Shown: positions 9,466 to 21,500 of the stretch, one piece after another
How the letters are laid out: every line of letters begins with the position of its first letter
Position numbering within the stretch: the first letter of the stretch is position 1
Assembly: GCA_963281255.1 (NCBI GenBank)
Contig: OY725488.1
Coordinates: forward strand, 1,550,001 to 1,614,000
Source: Aphrocallistes beatrix
Taxonomy: Eukaryota; Porifera; Hexactinellida; Sceptrulophora; Aphrocallistidae
Direction of reading: 5' to 3'
DNA length: 64,000 bases
Program-made: the position numbers and the translations under genes
The notes under the pieces: generated by a model
The model's input: the letters and a program-made list of their open reading frames with translations, nothing else
Told to the model about the DNA's origin: nothing
Database searches by the model: none

Positions 9466-10191
9466 CTAGAAGATGCTGTGCTTGCGTCTGTGGTTTACAT
9501 AGGACTGTCTACAATGGAAGGCTGTTCCGCAAAAGTTACAATAATACGGCTTTTCTCCAGTATGTATACGTCTGTGAACTCGAAGGTATTCTTTTCTGGT
9601 GTAGCGTCTATGGCACAAGTCACAGGCGTGTGGCCTTTCTTTAGTATGAGTAAACATATGGAATCTACAATTATCTTTAAATTTAAAGACTTTCTTACAT
9701 ATCTCACACATGTAAACCCTAATTCTAAGAACGCCGTTATGAATTGCACTTGATCGAATGTGTTGATCCAAACCAGTCTTCGTCTTAAAATCTCTGCAAC
9801 ATTCGAAACAGCGAAATAACTCATTTGGATAGGAGGATGTTCTATGCGGCGATAGCACTCCTTCAGTTTGGACTTCATTCGTATATTGGCCAGCAGATAC
9901 TTGCGTATTTCGAGTATTCAATTGTTTCCTGTCAGTGTGAATAACATGATTTTTAAAAGATTTTTTATTTATCATATTTTCGATAGTTTTACATCTAACA
10001 ATATTTAAAAAAGGTCCTTTTTGAGTAAAAGTTGGTTTGGTTGTAGAAAGAGTTTTTGCTGTTTCTGTTCCGATATCTATCGAGTCTTCATGAAAACCAT
10101 TGACAATTTCATGACATTGAATTGTTGCGTCAAAAACAAAGAGCTCATCATCTCGATAGCCAGGACTGTCCGCGTTCGTATGGAATGACAT
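9466..10191 (-). CDS. C2H2 zinc-finger protein with four fingers
   Basis: A 241-aa single frame from an ATG. Four C2H2 fingers fill the C-terminal half, about residues 127-238. The first has a wider histidine spacing (H-x6-H); the other three have H-x3-H or close to it. The third and fourth are joined by a canonical HTGEKPY linker and the second and third by HTKERPH. All Cys and His ligands are present. The first 120 residues are polar and low in motifs, with no KRAB, BTB or SCAN domain. Sequence-specific DNA binding in the nucleus is the expected role; orthology cannot be assigned from fingers alone. Confidence 0.85.
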   Translation of the reverse strand: MSFHTNADSPGYRDDELFVFDATIQCHEIVNGFHEDSIDIGTETAKTLSTTKPTFTQKGPFLNIVRCKTIENMINKKSFKNHVIHTDRKQLNTRNTQVSAGQYTNEVQTEGVLSPHRTSSYPNELFRCFECCRDFKTKTGLDQHIRSSAIHNGVLRIRVYMCEICKKVFKFKDNCRFHMFTHTKERPHACDLCHRRYTRKEYLRVHRRIHTGEKPYYCNFCGTAFHCRQSYVNHRRKHSIF

Positions 10192-10677
10192 AATATGCTA
10201 GAAATTCATTTCATTTAGTATAATGTTCTTAGAAGTCAGCATACATACACCAGGTAGAGAGGCTAGAGTACAGAGGTGAAGAGCAAATCCAATTGGATAA
10301 GCTTGCATTATTGGGAAAAGTTATAATATCCCAGAGATTGCCCTAGGACATGAAATTTATGAAATTATAATGATATTATTATTAGTCTTTAAAAGTCGCA
10401 CAAAATTTCATAGGTTCGTATTTTGGTAAAGTATGCCCATCCTGACCTAAAATATTCACTTCAAGCAGATCTATCAAGTATTATAAATTGGGTATTTATG
10501 ACATTGTTTCATGGTTCAAATACAGTGGAGTCTCCCAAAATGGAGACTCTGAAAAGCAGACAATTTCACATAGGTATTTATAGAGAAATTCGAAATAATC
10601 AGCGGAATTTGAGTAAAATTGTACACTTAAGAGAGATCAACATAGTTAACATATAGCATGAGCTAAAGTGAGATTCG
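10192..10677. other. Intergenic between the zinc-finger gene and GINS2
   Basis: AT-rich. CAGTGGAGTCTCCCAAAATG at about 10525 resembles a pogo-type terminus, but no partner end was found. Confidence 0.3.
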
Positions 10678-11223
10678 TTACGAAGCTTTCTGTAGTCGGT
10701 CAATCAAAAGGAGAGAACTACAGAGGTGAGAACGTATACAGAACAGCTCCATATGAGAAATGTTCTTTACTTGTGCATGAGAATGAAGCTCTTTCACCAT
10801 CATACTGATGCTACGGCGGAGTTTTGACATTCGAATATCCCAAATATCTTTTATGAGAGTCCGAATTTCATCCGCCTGAGGGATGTCATCTGAAGCATGG
10901 TTTAAAAGAATGGATGAGATTTCCATATAGTGCAAGTTGATGGGATGTAGAGTTCCATCTGGATCGTTTCTCTCATCGTTACGCTTCGTTTCTAGCCACT
11001 CGCAGCAAAGCCATGACGGCATCTGGATCTGACACAGCTTTCTCTCTTTGAGATAGATAGCGAACCATAAAGGAACTTTAGTCGCGATGGAAGGAATGAA
11101 TGGGCCGAAATCTCCTGAAATTAAAGTAATCTTCCCTAAAGAAAACCCAGGAAGGATTGAAACAATTTCGTTCATTGCTAAGTAGTCCAAATCAGCAGGG
11201 GTGATCTTCAGATTTGCTGACAT
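10678..11223 (-). CDS. GINS2: GINS complex subunit PSF2
   Basis: A 181-aa frame, close to the usual 185 aa. The N-terminus carries the PSF2 pattern of an acidic/Leu stretch followed by PGFSLGKITLISGDFGPF, then VPLWFAIYLKERKLCQI and PSWL. The central YMEISSILLNHASDDIPQAD and the IRTLIKDIWDIRMSKLR helix match the family closely. GINS (PSF1, PSF2, PSF3, SLD5) joins CDC45 and MCM2-7 in the replicative CMG helicase. No intron is needed, and it starts at the only ATG before the conserved domain. The PSF2 call is firm. Confidence 0.95.
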   Translation of the reverse strand: MSANLKITPADLDYLAMNEIVSILPGFSLGKITLISGDFGPFIPSIATKVPLWFAIYLKERKLCQIQMPSWLCCEWLETKRNDERNDPDGTLHPINLHYMEISSILLNHASDDIPQADEIRTLIKDIWDIRMSKLRRSISMMVKELHSHAQVKNISHMELFCIRSHLCSSLLLIDRLQKAS

Positions 11224-12459
11224 TGACTTACTAATAGTCTTTATAGATTAATTTGATTGAAACTAGGTGGATATAGGAATGTCAATAGTGAAAAATAGTA
11301 AAATTTTCAATACTCAGAGGGTAGTTAAAAACTTCTCGAATTAAAATAGCTTAATTCTCCACCCTTTGCGCCTCCCAGCAAATGACACTTCAGTTCATTC
11401 AATTTAAAAAACGAATCGATGGGGATTATAGTGTGAATAACCATCTTATATTATTCCACTATCCACACAAATCTGCCAATATCTCTCTCACACTTTGGTG
11501 CACTAAAGTATGAACATCAAAATAATCGCATCAGTTTGTATCAACATTGATTGACTTCAATCAGGCCGAGACACAATTGAGGTATCTTGAGCTAATATAA
11601 AATATTTGTGAGCGAAATTATACGTTTAGGTTTAAGAATAATTATATCCAAATTGAAAGGCTCCCCCTCTATCAGGTTCAAGCGGTGACATAAATCTAAA
11701 TCATTGTTACGTTTGTTATCTACATATATCTATGCATATTCTGCCAATTATACAACCATTTCAGGAATTCTGATTATGTTCGTTCATGGAAATCAGATGC
11801 TGATTGCTAGTGCAATATTGTAGTACAATTATTGATCAGGGAATCGTCAACGAAGCATCCGTTCCTTATTATCAATTGTTTATAAATCAAAAAGTTCAAA
11901 TAATCCCATCTATCGTCTTACATAATCCTTGCTGGTTCTTGCTATATTTCAAATGAGAAGCTCAAAAGGTTGTCTTCCATATTTGGTTGCAAAAGCAAAT
12001 GACCAAAATTTCCAGCAGTATACTTGTATTAAAATGCTATTAATTAATTCAATCTATGGCAGAGACAACTTAAATGTGCCAAAGATAATTGTTCAGTTCA
12101 CCCTTGGAGATAAGTATTTATAAAAAGCTACCCCACCAACCAAGCTTGTAAATCTGTAAGTCTATAAATCACATTATTTGATTGATATTTTCATCGGCGA
12201 GGAAACCAATCTTCTTTTTAGTTGCTACTTACTCGCATTCCAAAAGGTGTCATGATTCACACATCAGAAGTTGATTACATATACGAATCCAAAACAAAAT
12301 GTTTGAGACTTGATACTCAATGCAACATTCAGGCAACAACTGTTTAGGTAACTAGGATTCTAAATGTATTAGGGAAGCTACAATCTATTACATACTTGGT
12401 ATAGAGTATCTTATCAGTATCTAGCATAATAGAGTCTGAGCTAAAGTAAGTTTGTCAAG
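11224..12459. other. Intergenic between GINS2 and the SAFB-like gene
   Basis: AT-rich. Nothing convincing: one 64-codon frame (11929-12123) lacks motifs and is probably chance. The right side should include the 3' UTR of the SAFB-like gene. Confidence 0.3.
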
Positions 12460-15400
12460 TCATTGTCTGTAGCCGGGAGGAAATGTAGGCTGGAAGGGAG
12501 GAACTTGGTTTCTCAGCCCAGCCTGCTGCATAGAGAGAGTACTGAACAGAGCTGCTGTCGCAGCTGGGTGCGCGAGTGATCCCATGAACCCCCCAGGCGC
12601 GCCAGGTAACACGGGGGTTGGGGGGATGCCGAATGTGGGAACAGGAAGTCTAGGGAGTTTTTCGAATGACTGTGGCCTCTGGTTTGAGTACCCAGTTTGT
12701 CCGGTACTAGAGCTATAGGAACGACTCTGCCAATCTCCTCCCATACCCTCATTGTCATTATCACGATGTATGCTCTTATTACTGGAATGCCTCTCACTGT
12801 AACTATCGCTATGTCGACCGCTCATCGAGGAGGATGAGGGGCCAGATCGACTGATGCTGCGAGAGTCTGATTGGGACTTGTGAGACTGGCTTCCCAAGGA
12901 GTGTCGGTCTGAACGCGGATAGTAGCGCTCGTGGGGAGGAGAGTCGCTGTGCTCTCTCATCTTCTTGCTGCTGTCGTAGCTGTCTCTGTCTCGAGTGTGG
13001 CCGGAGGAGTGGACTAAGCTGCGCTGGGAGCCAGAAGAGCGAGGTGCATAGCTCCGTCCTCGGTATGAGTGTCCGCCCCGCGAGGAGTAAGGGCGGGTGT
13101 GGCTGTGCGAGTAGGACTGGTGCCCGGAATCTCCGTGATCGAAGAACTCCTCTGGTTGTTTCTGATAGCGACCACTGTGACCAGTGGAATGACTAGGTTG
13201 CTGGGAGTGAGAGCCTCGCTTGGAACTTGGATAACTCTCATTCCTGAACTCACTGCTTGGTCCAGAGGCCTTCGGCTTCTCGGTTTCCCTCCAACGCTGG
13301 TTACCGCTATCAGTGGAAGGGTAAAATATACTGTGCGGCTCCTCTCGGATACGCTTTTCGCTGTAGTCCCTTCGAGGCTCATCGAAGGCTCGCTTCATTG
13401 GCTGTCTTGGCATTGTGACTTCTTCGTATCGTTTCATTCCCCTGGACTCTTTCATTCTACGATCCTCAACAGATTCGTCCATCCGCTCCCTCGTGTCAAT
13501 TTTCTGCTGTTGCTCCATCTCAAATCGCTTCTCTCTAGTCTGATATTCTCTCAGCTTCTGCTCAAGATTGTGTTTCTCTTCTTTTTGTTTCTTCTCAAAA
13601 ATAAGCATTTCTTCCTGTAACTGACTATAACTCACAGCATCTTTCTCACGCTTAGCTAGTTTACGTTCGCTTTCTTGGAGAGCTAAATTTTGCATTTCCT
13701 TCTCTTTTAACAATTCTCGCTCCCTCTTTTCCTTAGCCCGGAGAGCTTCTTCTAGTATCATTCTCTTCTCTCTCTCAGATTTCTCTCGTTCGTGAAGCTG
13801 TCTCTCTCTCTCGCGAAATTCCTTATCTCTCTCATCTTCTCTCTCGTGCATTTGTTTCAGGAGCCGTTCCTTCTCTCGTTGCTCGCGCTTTCTTATCTCA
13901 TGTTCTAGTTTCTCATGCCTGCGAATCTCTTCAGCCATTCTTCTCTTATCTTCCTCTCTTCGTGACTTGTCTATGCCAGATTCAAAAGATCTCCCCGTAT
14001 GCATTCCACCCACAGGATGGTGTAACCTGGGAGGGTAGAATCCACGACCTAGAGTGTTGTCTGGGCGCATGTGGCTATCCCCACGGCCCCTGTACGAGTA
14101 GTTCTTGGTTTCGAGTCCTCGGGAAGAGATAGGGTAGTCTCTGCTAACCACCCTTCGTCGGTACGGGTCTGCAGAGTGGATGCCTCGGTAGCTTGGAGGC
14201 GAGTAGCGGTTGCGTCTATCGATTGGGATGCGGCGGTCTCGAGGGGAAGCACTCCGATGGCCGCGCACATCCCGCACCTCCCTCACTTGTCTGCCTGGAG
14301 AGAAATGGATCCTCCCTTCTCCTGAATGATGGGGATCTCGTATCCTGACCAGCTTCTGGCCAGACCCACCCCTCACTAGGACTATCCGTCGATTGGGCAA
14401 ATCTTCTCTCCTCCCGGACAGGCCATAGTCACCACTGTCAAACGATCCCCCACTCTCTCTATCATCCTGTCTACTGGATCTAGAAACAACATTGGGAAGG
14501 GTGGCCGTAGCTATTTCAACTGTTACCTGCTTTTCATCGATCTCTGAGTTATTCAATATTTCGATGCACTGCGACGCCTCTTCTGGAGTGCTCATGATGA
14601 CGTAACCGAAGAATTTATTCTTTTCGCCAGACTTGGAAGCTTTCGTCACGATCTTGGCAGAGATTACGTTCCCATGAGCAGAAAACTTGTTCTTGAGAAT
14701 ACTAGCTCGCGTAACCTCAGATAGATTGCTAATCCAGAGATTACATTTCGGATCTTGCTTTTTCAATTCCTTCGATTTGTCAAATTTGTCTTTGCGACTG
14801 ACATTCTCAGTTTCAAGGTTTTCCCCCCCTACATCCAGGACTATGGAATCCTCAGCGGATTGATGTGGAAGTTTTGGTTCACTTTTTTCACCCGAATCTT
14901 GCAAAACTTCAGGATACTCCTCTTGGGAGTCACAGGGAGAGATAGGCTCTTGGCCCTCGATCTGGAACTGTCCGCTCTTTGATTCAGCTGCTGAATCAGC
15001 TGGCTGGTGTTCTCCCTGACTGTCGAGCAGCTCAAGAGCTGGGTCCATAGGCTCATCCTCGTAGAGGAGATCGTCCCCCTCATAAGGCAGCTGCTCACCT
15101 GGCAAGTAATCTGCATCTTCTCCTTCCATATACTCTGCCATGCCTACGTGTTCCACATCTTCTCCCACGTCTAGATCGAAGTCCTTGTACTCCACCGCGG
15201 AATCTCGGTCACTGAGCACCTCGTATGTAACGTCCTGCGCTTCTGGCTCTCCAGCTTCGGACGTGGAATCGATCTGCTCGAATAGAGACTCGTTAGCATC
15301 CTCAAAATCCTTCTGTGGCGTTATAGGCTCCAGAGAATCGCGTGGAGAATTCGCACTCATTTCCGTTCCCTGCTTGGTTGTGTCATCAACCCCGTACCCT

Positions 15401-15738
15401 CCCTCGGGAGAGCCCTGGGCGGAGTCGATGTTCTCGTAGTCTGAGGACAGAAACCCAGACTTCTGCAAGGAAGGGTCTTCATCCTCCTTAAGCGTATCCA
15501 TGGTTTCCAAGTAGTCAGGGCTCTGTCTCACCGGAGCTAATTCCGGATCAGGCTGCTCTTCCGCTTCGACCTGCATTGCTTCCATCTCTTGTTTGAGGAC
15601 CGCTTTAAGCCTTGTGATTAGAACATCCTTGGTCCCGGCTGTTTTCAGATTTCGTTTGCGTAATTCATCTGTCAGTTTTAGTTTCGTTAGAAGGGATAAA
15701 TTGTCGCCATACGAAACTGAGCTACTAGAAGACGCCAT
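12460..15738 (-). CDS. Scaffold attachment factor B-like protein (SAP + RRM)
   Basis: A 1,092-aa single frame; I start at the ATG at 15738 (MASSSSSVSYGDN) because the eight codons upstream begin with TTG. A SAP domain (about residues 10-47, LLTKLKLTDELRKRNLKTAG) is followed by a long acidic region. One RRM lies at about 330-415, with RNP2-like LWISNLS and RNP1-like KFFGYVIM. Then come an RG/RS-rich stretch, a long Arg/Glu coiled-coil region (about 590-780) and a Ser/His/Arg-rich tail ending in a Pro/Gly/Ala segment. This order is that of SAFB, SAFB2 and SLTM, which bind S/MAR DNA and RNA in the nucleus. One gene probably represents the ancestor of the vertebrate set. Confidence 0.9.
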   Translation of the reverse strand: MASSSSSVSYGDNLSLLTKLKLTDELRKRNLKTAGTKDVLITRLKAVLKQEMEAMQVEAEEQPDPELAPVRQSPDYLETMDTLKEDEDPSLQKSGFLSSDYENIDSAQGSPEGGYGVDDTTKQGTEMSANSPRDSLEPITPQKDFEDANESLFEQIDSTSEAGEPEAQDVTYEVLSDRDSAVEYKDFDLDVGEDVEHVGMAEYMEGEDADYLPGEQLPYEGDDLLYEDEPMDPALELLDSQGEHQPADSAAESKSGQFQIEGQEPISPCDSQEEYPEVLQDSGEKSEPKLPHQSAEDSIVLDVGGENLETENVSRKDKFDKSKELKKQDPKCNLWISNLSEVTRASILKNKFSAHGNVISAKIVTKASKSGEKNKFFGYVIMSTPEEASQCIEILNNSEIDEKQVTVEIATATLPNVVSRSSRQDDRESGGSFDSGDYGLSGRREDLPNRRIVLVRGGSGQKLVRIRDPHHSGEGRIHFSPGRQVREVRDVRGHRSASPRDRRIPIDRRNRYSPPSYRGIHSADPYRRRVVSRDYPISSRGLETKNYSYRGRGDSHMRPDNTLGRGFYPPRLHHPVGGMHTGRSFESGIDKSRREEDKRRMAEEIRRHEKLEHEIRKREQREKERLLKQMHEREDERDKEFRERERQLHEREKSEREKRMILEEALRAKEKRERELLKEKEMQNLALQESERKLAKREKDAVSYSQLQEEMLIFEKKQKEEKHNLEQKLREYQTREKRFEMEQQQKIDTRERMDESVEDRRMKESRGMKRYEEVTMPRQPMKRAFDEPRRDYSEKRIREEPHSIFYPSTDSGNQRWRETEKPKASGPSSEFRNESYPSSKRGSHSQQPSHSTGHSGRYQKQPEEFFDHGDSGHQSYSHSHTRPYSSRGGHSYRGRSYAPRSSGSQRSLVHSSGHTRDRDSYDSSKKMREHSDSPPHERYYPRSDRHSLGSQSHKSQSDSRSISRSGPSSSSMSGRHSDSYSERHSSNKSIHRDNDNEGMGGDWQSRSYSSSTGQTGYSNQRPQSFEKLPRLPVPTFGIPPTPVLPGAPGGFMGSLAHPAATAALFSTLSMQQAGLRNQVPPFQPTFPPGYRQ

Positions 15739-18562
15739 TGGGGTTCTAGCTACTCGTCTCAATTAGCTTAAAATTAACTGCCAAAAAAATTCGAAGTGAT
15801 ATTATAGACTCCTAACTTGGAGTATGATGTTGAGATTATTCCAAATTAAGGATAAGAATTACAATATGTTCATAATACGTAGGAATGAAATAAAATTTCA
15901 AAATATTCGTAAAGATTTTCAAAAGGAATATGTGTAATCAGGTATCGTACATGACACGCATAAGAGTACTATCTTCATCGCGTGAAGTTGTTTCAAATCA
16001 TTAGCAAGGATTGAATTCAAACTGGCATACTTGGTAACATACAAACATTACTCATGATGGCAGAATAAATAATGAAAAAATAGGTTAATTCTCATTTCTC
16101 GCACTATGCTGTGTAGTCTCCTAAGTCCAGCAAGCAAGAAGAGTGTCCTAGTTTTAGTTTCTCTCCCTACGTGGATAACTAGATCGTACACCCCATCTGT
16201 AGAAATCCGTTCTGATCCATCTCTCTATAGGTGTCTGTACTTTCTATAAATCATTTCATAACACACCAGATCGCTTGATTAGAATTTCTCAATTCTTTTC
16301 TCTACGAGCATAATGAATCATGAGAATAATCGGCCTAAAAATCAAAATATATCACATTTCAAAAAGCTGGATATTTCAAAGACCTTATTTAGAAATATTC
16401 AGCATAGCACTGTATGTGATCTTGAAAAGTAGTTATTATCCACAATGCGATTGATTAAGTTGGCAACCGTGAAATATACATCAATGGAATGACTTCACTG
16501 TCATGTGTAATAGCTTAGGATGGATACTCATAAACTTGACGTTAATTTCCTGATTAAATGGTGAGGAAATGTATATTTGTATCTTTAAACGATATCGAGA
16601 TACTTCTGCTACGAAATAAGCTAGATGGAGGATGGGTGCTGATAAGAGTACAAAACTACAATCAACCTATCTCTATTAATTATGACGTACATAGCATCTC
16701 TTAAAGGGCTTTCCAAAATGGTTAGTATATCTTCTTCAAGCAAGAATAGATATTGATACGACGAGTCAAAGGAAGAGGCAATGAACTCCAATCTATTTCT
16801 GATTAAATTGGAAATTGACATCACACTGTGCACAATTTTAAATCTTACATAGAAATAACATGATTTTTGTTGGGATATTCAAAAAGATTGATGAACTGCC
16901 ATAATGCATTCCTAGGTGGCAGAGATTGCTACATTTTCAAGTCGAAAGGGATCTTCTGAACTTCACTAAATAAAAAATGTATCCGATACGGATATTTTAG
17001 GTCCATATTTCTATATTTCCATGTTAAATATATACACCATGGCCGGCGCCATGTTTTATCGGCAGTGGGTGTCCTAAGAGGGATTTCTCTGAAAGTGGGT
17101 GTCCGTTTATGGAGGGATATATATTGTACAATATGATAAAACAGGACGCAGTGGGTGTCTGGACACCCAGGACACCCCCGGTGGCGCCGGCCCTGTACAC
17201 AGTATCATGAATAACATTCAAAATTTGATTATGAAACCCGAACCAAGCTATTTTGGGGTACCTGGTTTTCCGGACCACTTTTGCTACGCCCCAGAGTAGG
17301 TATTCATGCCCGTCTACCGTTCAAATGCGGGCTAGAAACAGGCTAATATTATGCTTTGTAAATCAAAGGTCCATAGCAGATATACTACATAGAAGCAAAG
17401 TAACAGTGCATCTTTTCAGCTGGTTTCTCGTACAAAGACATGGATTTTGAATAGGAAATCAATATTTAATTAAAAGTTTGGTGGAACTAAGGCTGTTTCT
17501 AATCAGAACAAGGGTAGAAAGGAGCAAGTTGAAGGATTGGAAACAGAGGATAATCAGAATGAGAGGTTGAATGAGAATCGAATCTTGACGATTCTAGCAT
17601 AGTATGAATCTCTCCACTTGATACTCCGAATTATCCGAGAAGCACAAGAATATTGTTGAATACAAAATTATCACAAGAAATTTCGAATGCTGTTGATTAA
17701 TGGCATTGTTCGGTTCGTTTTACTTGTAGTTAAAGCAATTTCACCAAAATAGCCTTGAATATTCTTGCCCTACGAATCATCCTTACACTGAATTGTCATC
17801 CAACTTATTGCTGGTACTAATTTATTTCATTATTTATTTTTTCTAGTTGAGTAGAGTATCGATGATTAACTTAATCCAGAACTCAATGTTCTTTGTTCCA
17901 AATTGATTGAGGAAATAAATATCTGTAATAAAAGTATGAAATACGTATTAGAGAGTTTTTCTTCAAACTAATTTATATTTACAGCTAGAATCTAACAGAC
18001 AAATCATATATTTAGTTGAGCATACATACTATACAAATTAAAATACTCACTTCGCTGCTGATCTGCTGTCACCTGACTGGGATGTGTACTCAGACTTCAT
18101 AAATCGTGCTCATTGATCTGAATCGGGGAGTTGAGATCTCTTCACATTTAGCTAATTACTAGATCTACGTAGATACCGAGTATAATGTAATACGTAGAGC
18201 AAGGTTTACTACGAAGCAGAACTACAAATAGAGAAGAATGGATGATAGCTACGAATGCACGTAAAATCTCAATTTCTTGTATCCATGGTATTAAACAACT
18301 GTAACTCAGATGGCACTAAGATACAGCTGAAAGAGTTAGCAAAAACACTGTGATAAACGCAGTTTTATTGCGACAGAAAATACATTCCTTTTCAACAGTA
18401 TGGTTGTATCGCCTTATTAAACAACAGTGAAAAGCTATTTTAGAACTACATGGTAAATATGGTGCATTAAATTTTACTCAAGAATACTTAGATATATATA
18501 CGAGTATGTAATATAGAATATCGGCTTTGTGTGTTCGATAGAATAACTGTGAATTAACTTAA
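15739..18562. other. Long intergenic region between the SAFB-like gene and CLASP
   Basis: Apart from the MITE at 17038-17195, this 2.8 kb holds no reading frame with a recognisable motif. The edges should include the SAFB-like promoter and 5' leader and the CLASP 3' UTR. Confidence 0.4.
17038..17195. mobile_element. hAT-like MITE with CAKGGCCGGCGCCA ends
   Basis: The left end CATGGCCGGCGCCATG pairs with the right end TGGCGCCGGCCCTG. The interior repeats GTGGGTGTCC three times. A related left half lies at 60670-60805. No transposase, and the flanks do not give a clean duplication. Confidence 0.55.
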
Positions 18563-21500
18563 TCACGATTCGCGTTTCTTACAAGATGACTTGACATACA
18601 TCAAGAGCAGCTTCTCTTGCGCAGGGGACAGTCCCTTGAGGTAGGCGTCCATCTGAGGATCCAAACAATTGTACAGTCCAACCAGGCAAGGCAGGGCTGC
18701 GTTCTGAATCGCAGCACGCTCTGTGTACGCATTGACCAGTGCGGGCGCCAGCTTATGCAGGTGAGTGGACAGAATGTGTGTGGGGGCGTGTGGAATTAGT
18801 TTGGAGAGCAGTTTCAGAGGTGTGAGGTAGTTGATCGTTACATTCTGAAGATCATCAGTGGTGATGCCGAGAACGACCGATGTGTCCAGCACTTGCGCGA
18901 AGATTAGGAAGAGGCTTTCTAGCTTGTTCCGTGCGAGGTGCGACGCACTAGCGTGAGCTGTCAAGAAGAACTTGGCCAGCCTCTCTGAGTGCTCGCAGAC
19001 AGCGCTAGCAGCCAGCTGAGAGAGAAGATAGAGAGTGTGCATGCTCACGATCTGAGTTCTGTCTGGGAGTTGAGCTGAGAAGGAGATAACCTCTACCACT
19101 GCCTTCGACAAAGTTGGGTGTAGGGCGTCAATGCGTGGAGGCAGGAGTGCGGGAGTAAGGAGCAGTTCTCTCAGCTCATTCATAGCTTGCACCTTCATCT
19201 CCAGGTCCTCGGCTGAGAGGAAGGAACCAAGGAGTTGCTTGAGAGAATGCGAAGGTGAGGAAAGTCGCACTTCTCCCTCTGATTCCAGAGACACTGAACT
19301 CTCCGTGCGGAGTTCGTGGCAACTCTGGCTATGCATATGAGCAGAGGAGTCATCCTCCACGGACTCCGACGGGATCAGGTGCAGAGAAGAGCCGAGAGAG
19401 GCGGAGTGCAAGGATTTAGAGGGGGAGACGTCTGTGGCGGCTGCATTCTCTGTCTCTATAAATGTCTGGTCGGATGGTGATTTGATTCCCGCGGCTTTCA
19501 ATCGGAGGTTGGTTTTCAAATCGTTTCGAGGTAGTTCACCAGGAGAGTTCCTCAGAACGGAATTGCTCTCTCCGAAGTCGAGGCACATCCTGGATCTACG
19601 CGGCTTTCTACCATCGGCGGTGGAAGACTGGACATCAGCTGATCCATCCGAAGAGGATACGGCCAGTCCGGCTAACGGAGTGTCTCTACCGCTCTTCCCG
19701 TCGTCCTCGTTACGCGAAGTAGACTCTGGAATGTGAGGGATGTTGCTGTAGCGGCCGCCTACGTATCGCGGTATCTTACTGGGAGTATTGCCATAAGCGC
19801 GACTAGATTCAGTCGTAGATCGAGAGGAGAGTGAGGAACTGTCAGAGGGTGAGTAGAGGGAGGAAGGCCTGCAGAATGTAGCTACGAGTGCTGGAGAAAG
19901 AGAGACGCAGCGTTTAGTTTCGCGTTCCAATGTCAGCTTGAGGATGCGAGATCTCTCAGAGCAAGAGAGCCGTGGGCACGTGCGTATGCTGACAGGGATT
20001 CTACTCGGAGTATTTGCTTGCTTTTTAGGTCTAGAAGTCTGGGAAGGAAGAGAAGTGGTCGCAGGAATTGGAGAATGTGATGCAACCTCAGCTTCTGCCA
20101 CCGCTCTGGAAAGATCTGAGGTAGCTATGTCAGGAGGTGAGGGTTGGGTTTCAGGTTGTGGTGAGGTAGGTTTAGCAGGGGGTAGTGAATCAGGTATATT
20201 AGGAGGTAGTGAGGTAGGTATATTAGTAGGTGGTGAGGTACGTATATCAGTAGGTGGTGAGGTACGTATATTAGGAGGTAGTGAGGTAGGTATATTAGTA
20301 GGTGGTGAGGTAGGTATATCAGTAGGTGGTGAGGTAGGTATATTAGGAGGTAGTGAGGTAGGTATATTAGGAGGTAGTGAGGTAGGTATATTAGGAGGTA
20401 GTGAGGTACGTATATCAGTAGGTGGTGAGGTACGTATATCAGTAGGTGGTGAGGTACGTATATTAGGAGGTATTGAATCAGATATATCAGGAGGTAGTGA
20501 GGTAGATATATCAGGAGGTAGAGAGGCAGGTATATCAGATGGTAAGATATGTCTATCAGGAGACAGAGATAATGTACTTGGAATTTCAGGAGGTGATGAG
20601 GTGGGAATAGGAGGTGGAACTTCAGAAGTCCTAGAAGGAGGTACGTAGGGAGACGGTGAAATGGAAGCAAGAGAAGCCTGCTGAGTGTCACGAGGGTGCT
20701 GCAAGGCCAGGGTGTGAGCGAGAGGAGAGTGAGAGCGCTTCTTACTGAATCCATGCACGGAGCAGGACTGAGAGAGGAAATCTTCGCTAGAGGAGTGCAG
20801 CTGCTCGTCTGAGCCAGCGGGGAAGTGCATGAGATCTGTCAGAGACCTCTGTCTGCTCAGCTCCCGATTGCTCTGCACCAGTCCGCGCAGCTCCTCGTCC
20901 GGAGGAGTCCGGAAGGTCTTTCGAGGAGAGAGGTGTTCGTTCTCAATCACTTTGGCCCAGTGCCTCCGGATGCTGCGCGTGAGGGAGTCCTCCAGCTTGA
21001 CGGGGAGGCGGGAGAGGAAGAGGTTGAAAGTGGTCGGGTTGAGATCGAAAAGCACAGACAGAATGTCTTGAGTTTTGATACGCATTGGCGCATTCGTAGT
21101 GCTGAGATACGTTGCTAGGGTCTTCATACACGCCTCAAGGTCCGACTGTTCGAAGAAGTCTTCTGGCTGTAGCAGAGGCAGGAGTTCTCCCAGATAGTCG
21201 AGAGAAGCGAGCTGAGATCTGTGAGAGAAACTATCGTTTCGAGAAATGACCCTAGCAACGAGTGTGAGCAGGAATCCTGGAGTGTAGCAGTGCTGGAGCG
21301 AAGAGAGGGTACGCTTGATGAGGGATTGGAGGGAGGCGAGCAATTCGGAACCTAATCTGTCCAACAAACGCCGCAGCACCACCTCGACCCAGGTCTCTAG
21401 CTGCTCGCAGTACAGCTGGATGAAGTCGTGCAGCACCTCCAGGAAGACGCGGTAGAGCTTGGAGCTGCGCTCTGGGAAGAAACGTCTGAGAGTGTCTCTC

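Noticed and set aside
13069-13620. 183-codon plus-strand frame within the SAFB-like gene
   Set aside because: A shadow of the Arg/Ser/Glu-rich coding strand; no domain and no ATG context.
20185-20510. Possible CRISPR-like array from regular repeats
   Set aside because: Units are contiguous without unique spacers and lie in a eukaryotic coding exon.
20125-20754. 209-codon alternate frame and 236-codon opposite frame over the CLASP repeats
   Set aside because: Both are products of the 24-base periodicity, which keeps all frames open. The CLASP frame extends far beyond and has domains.
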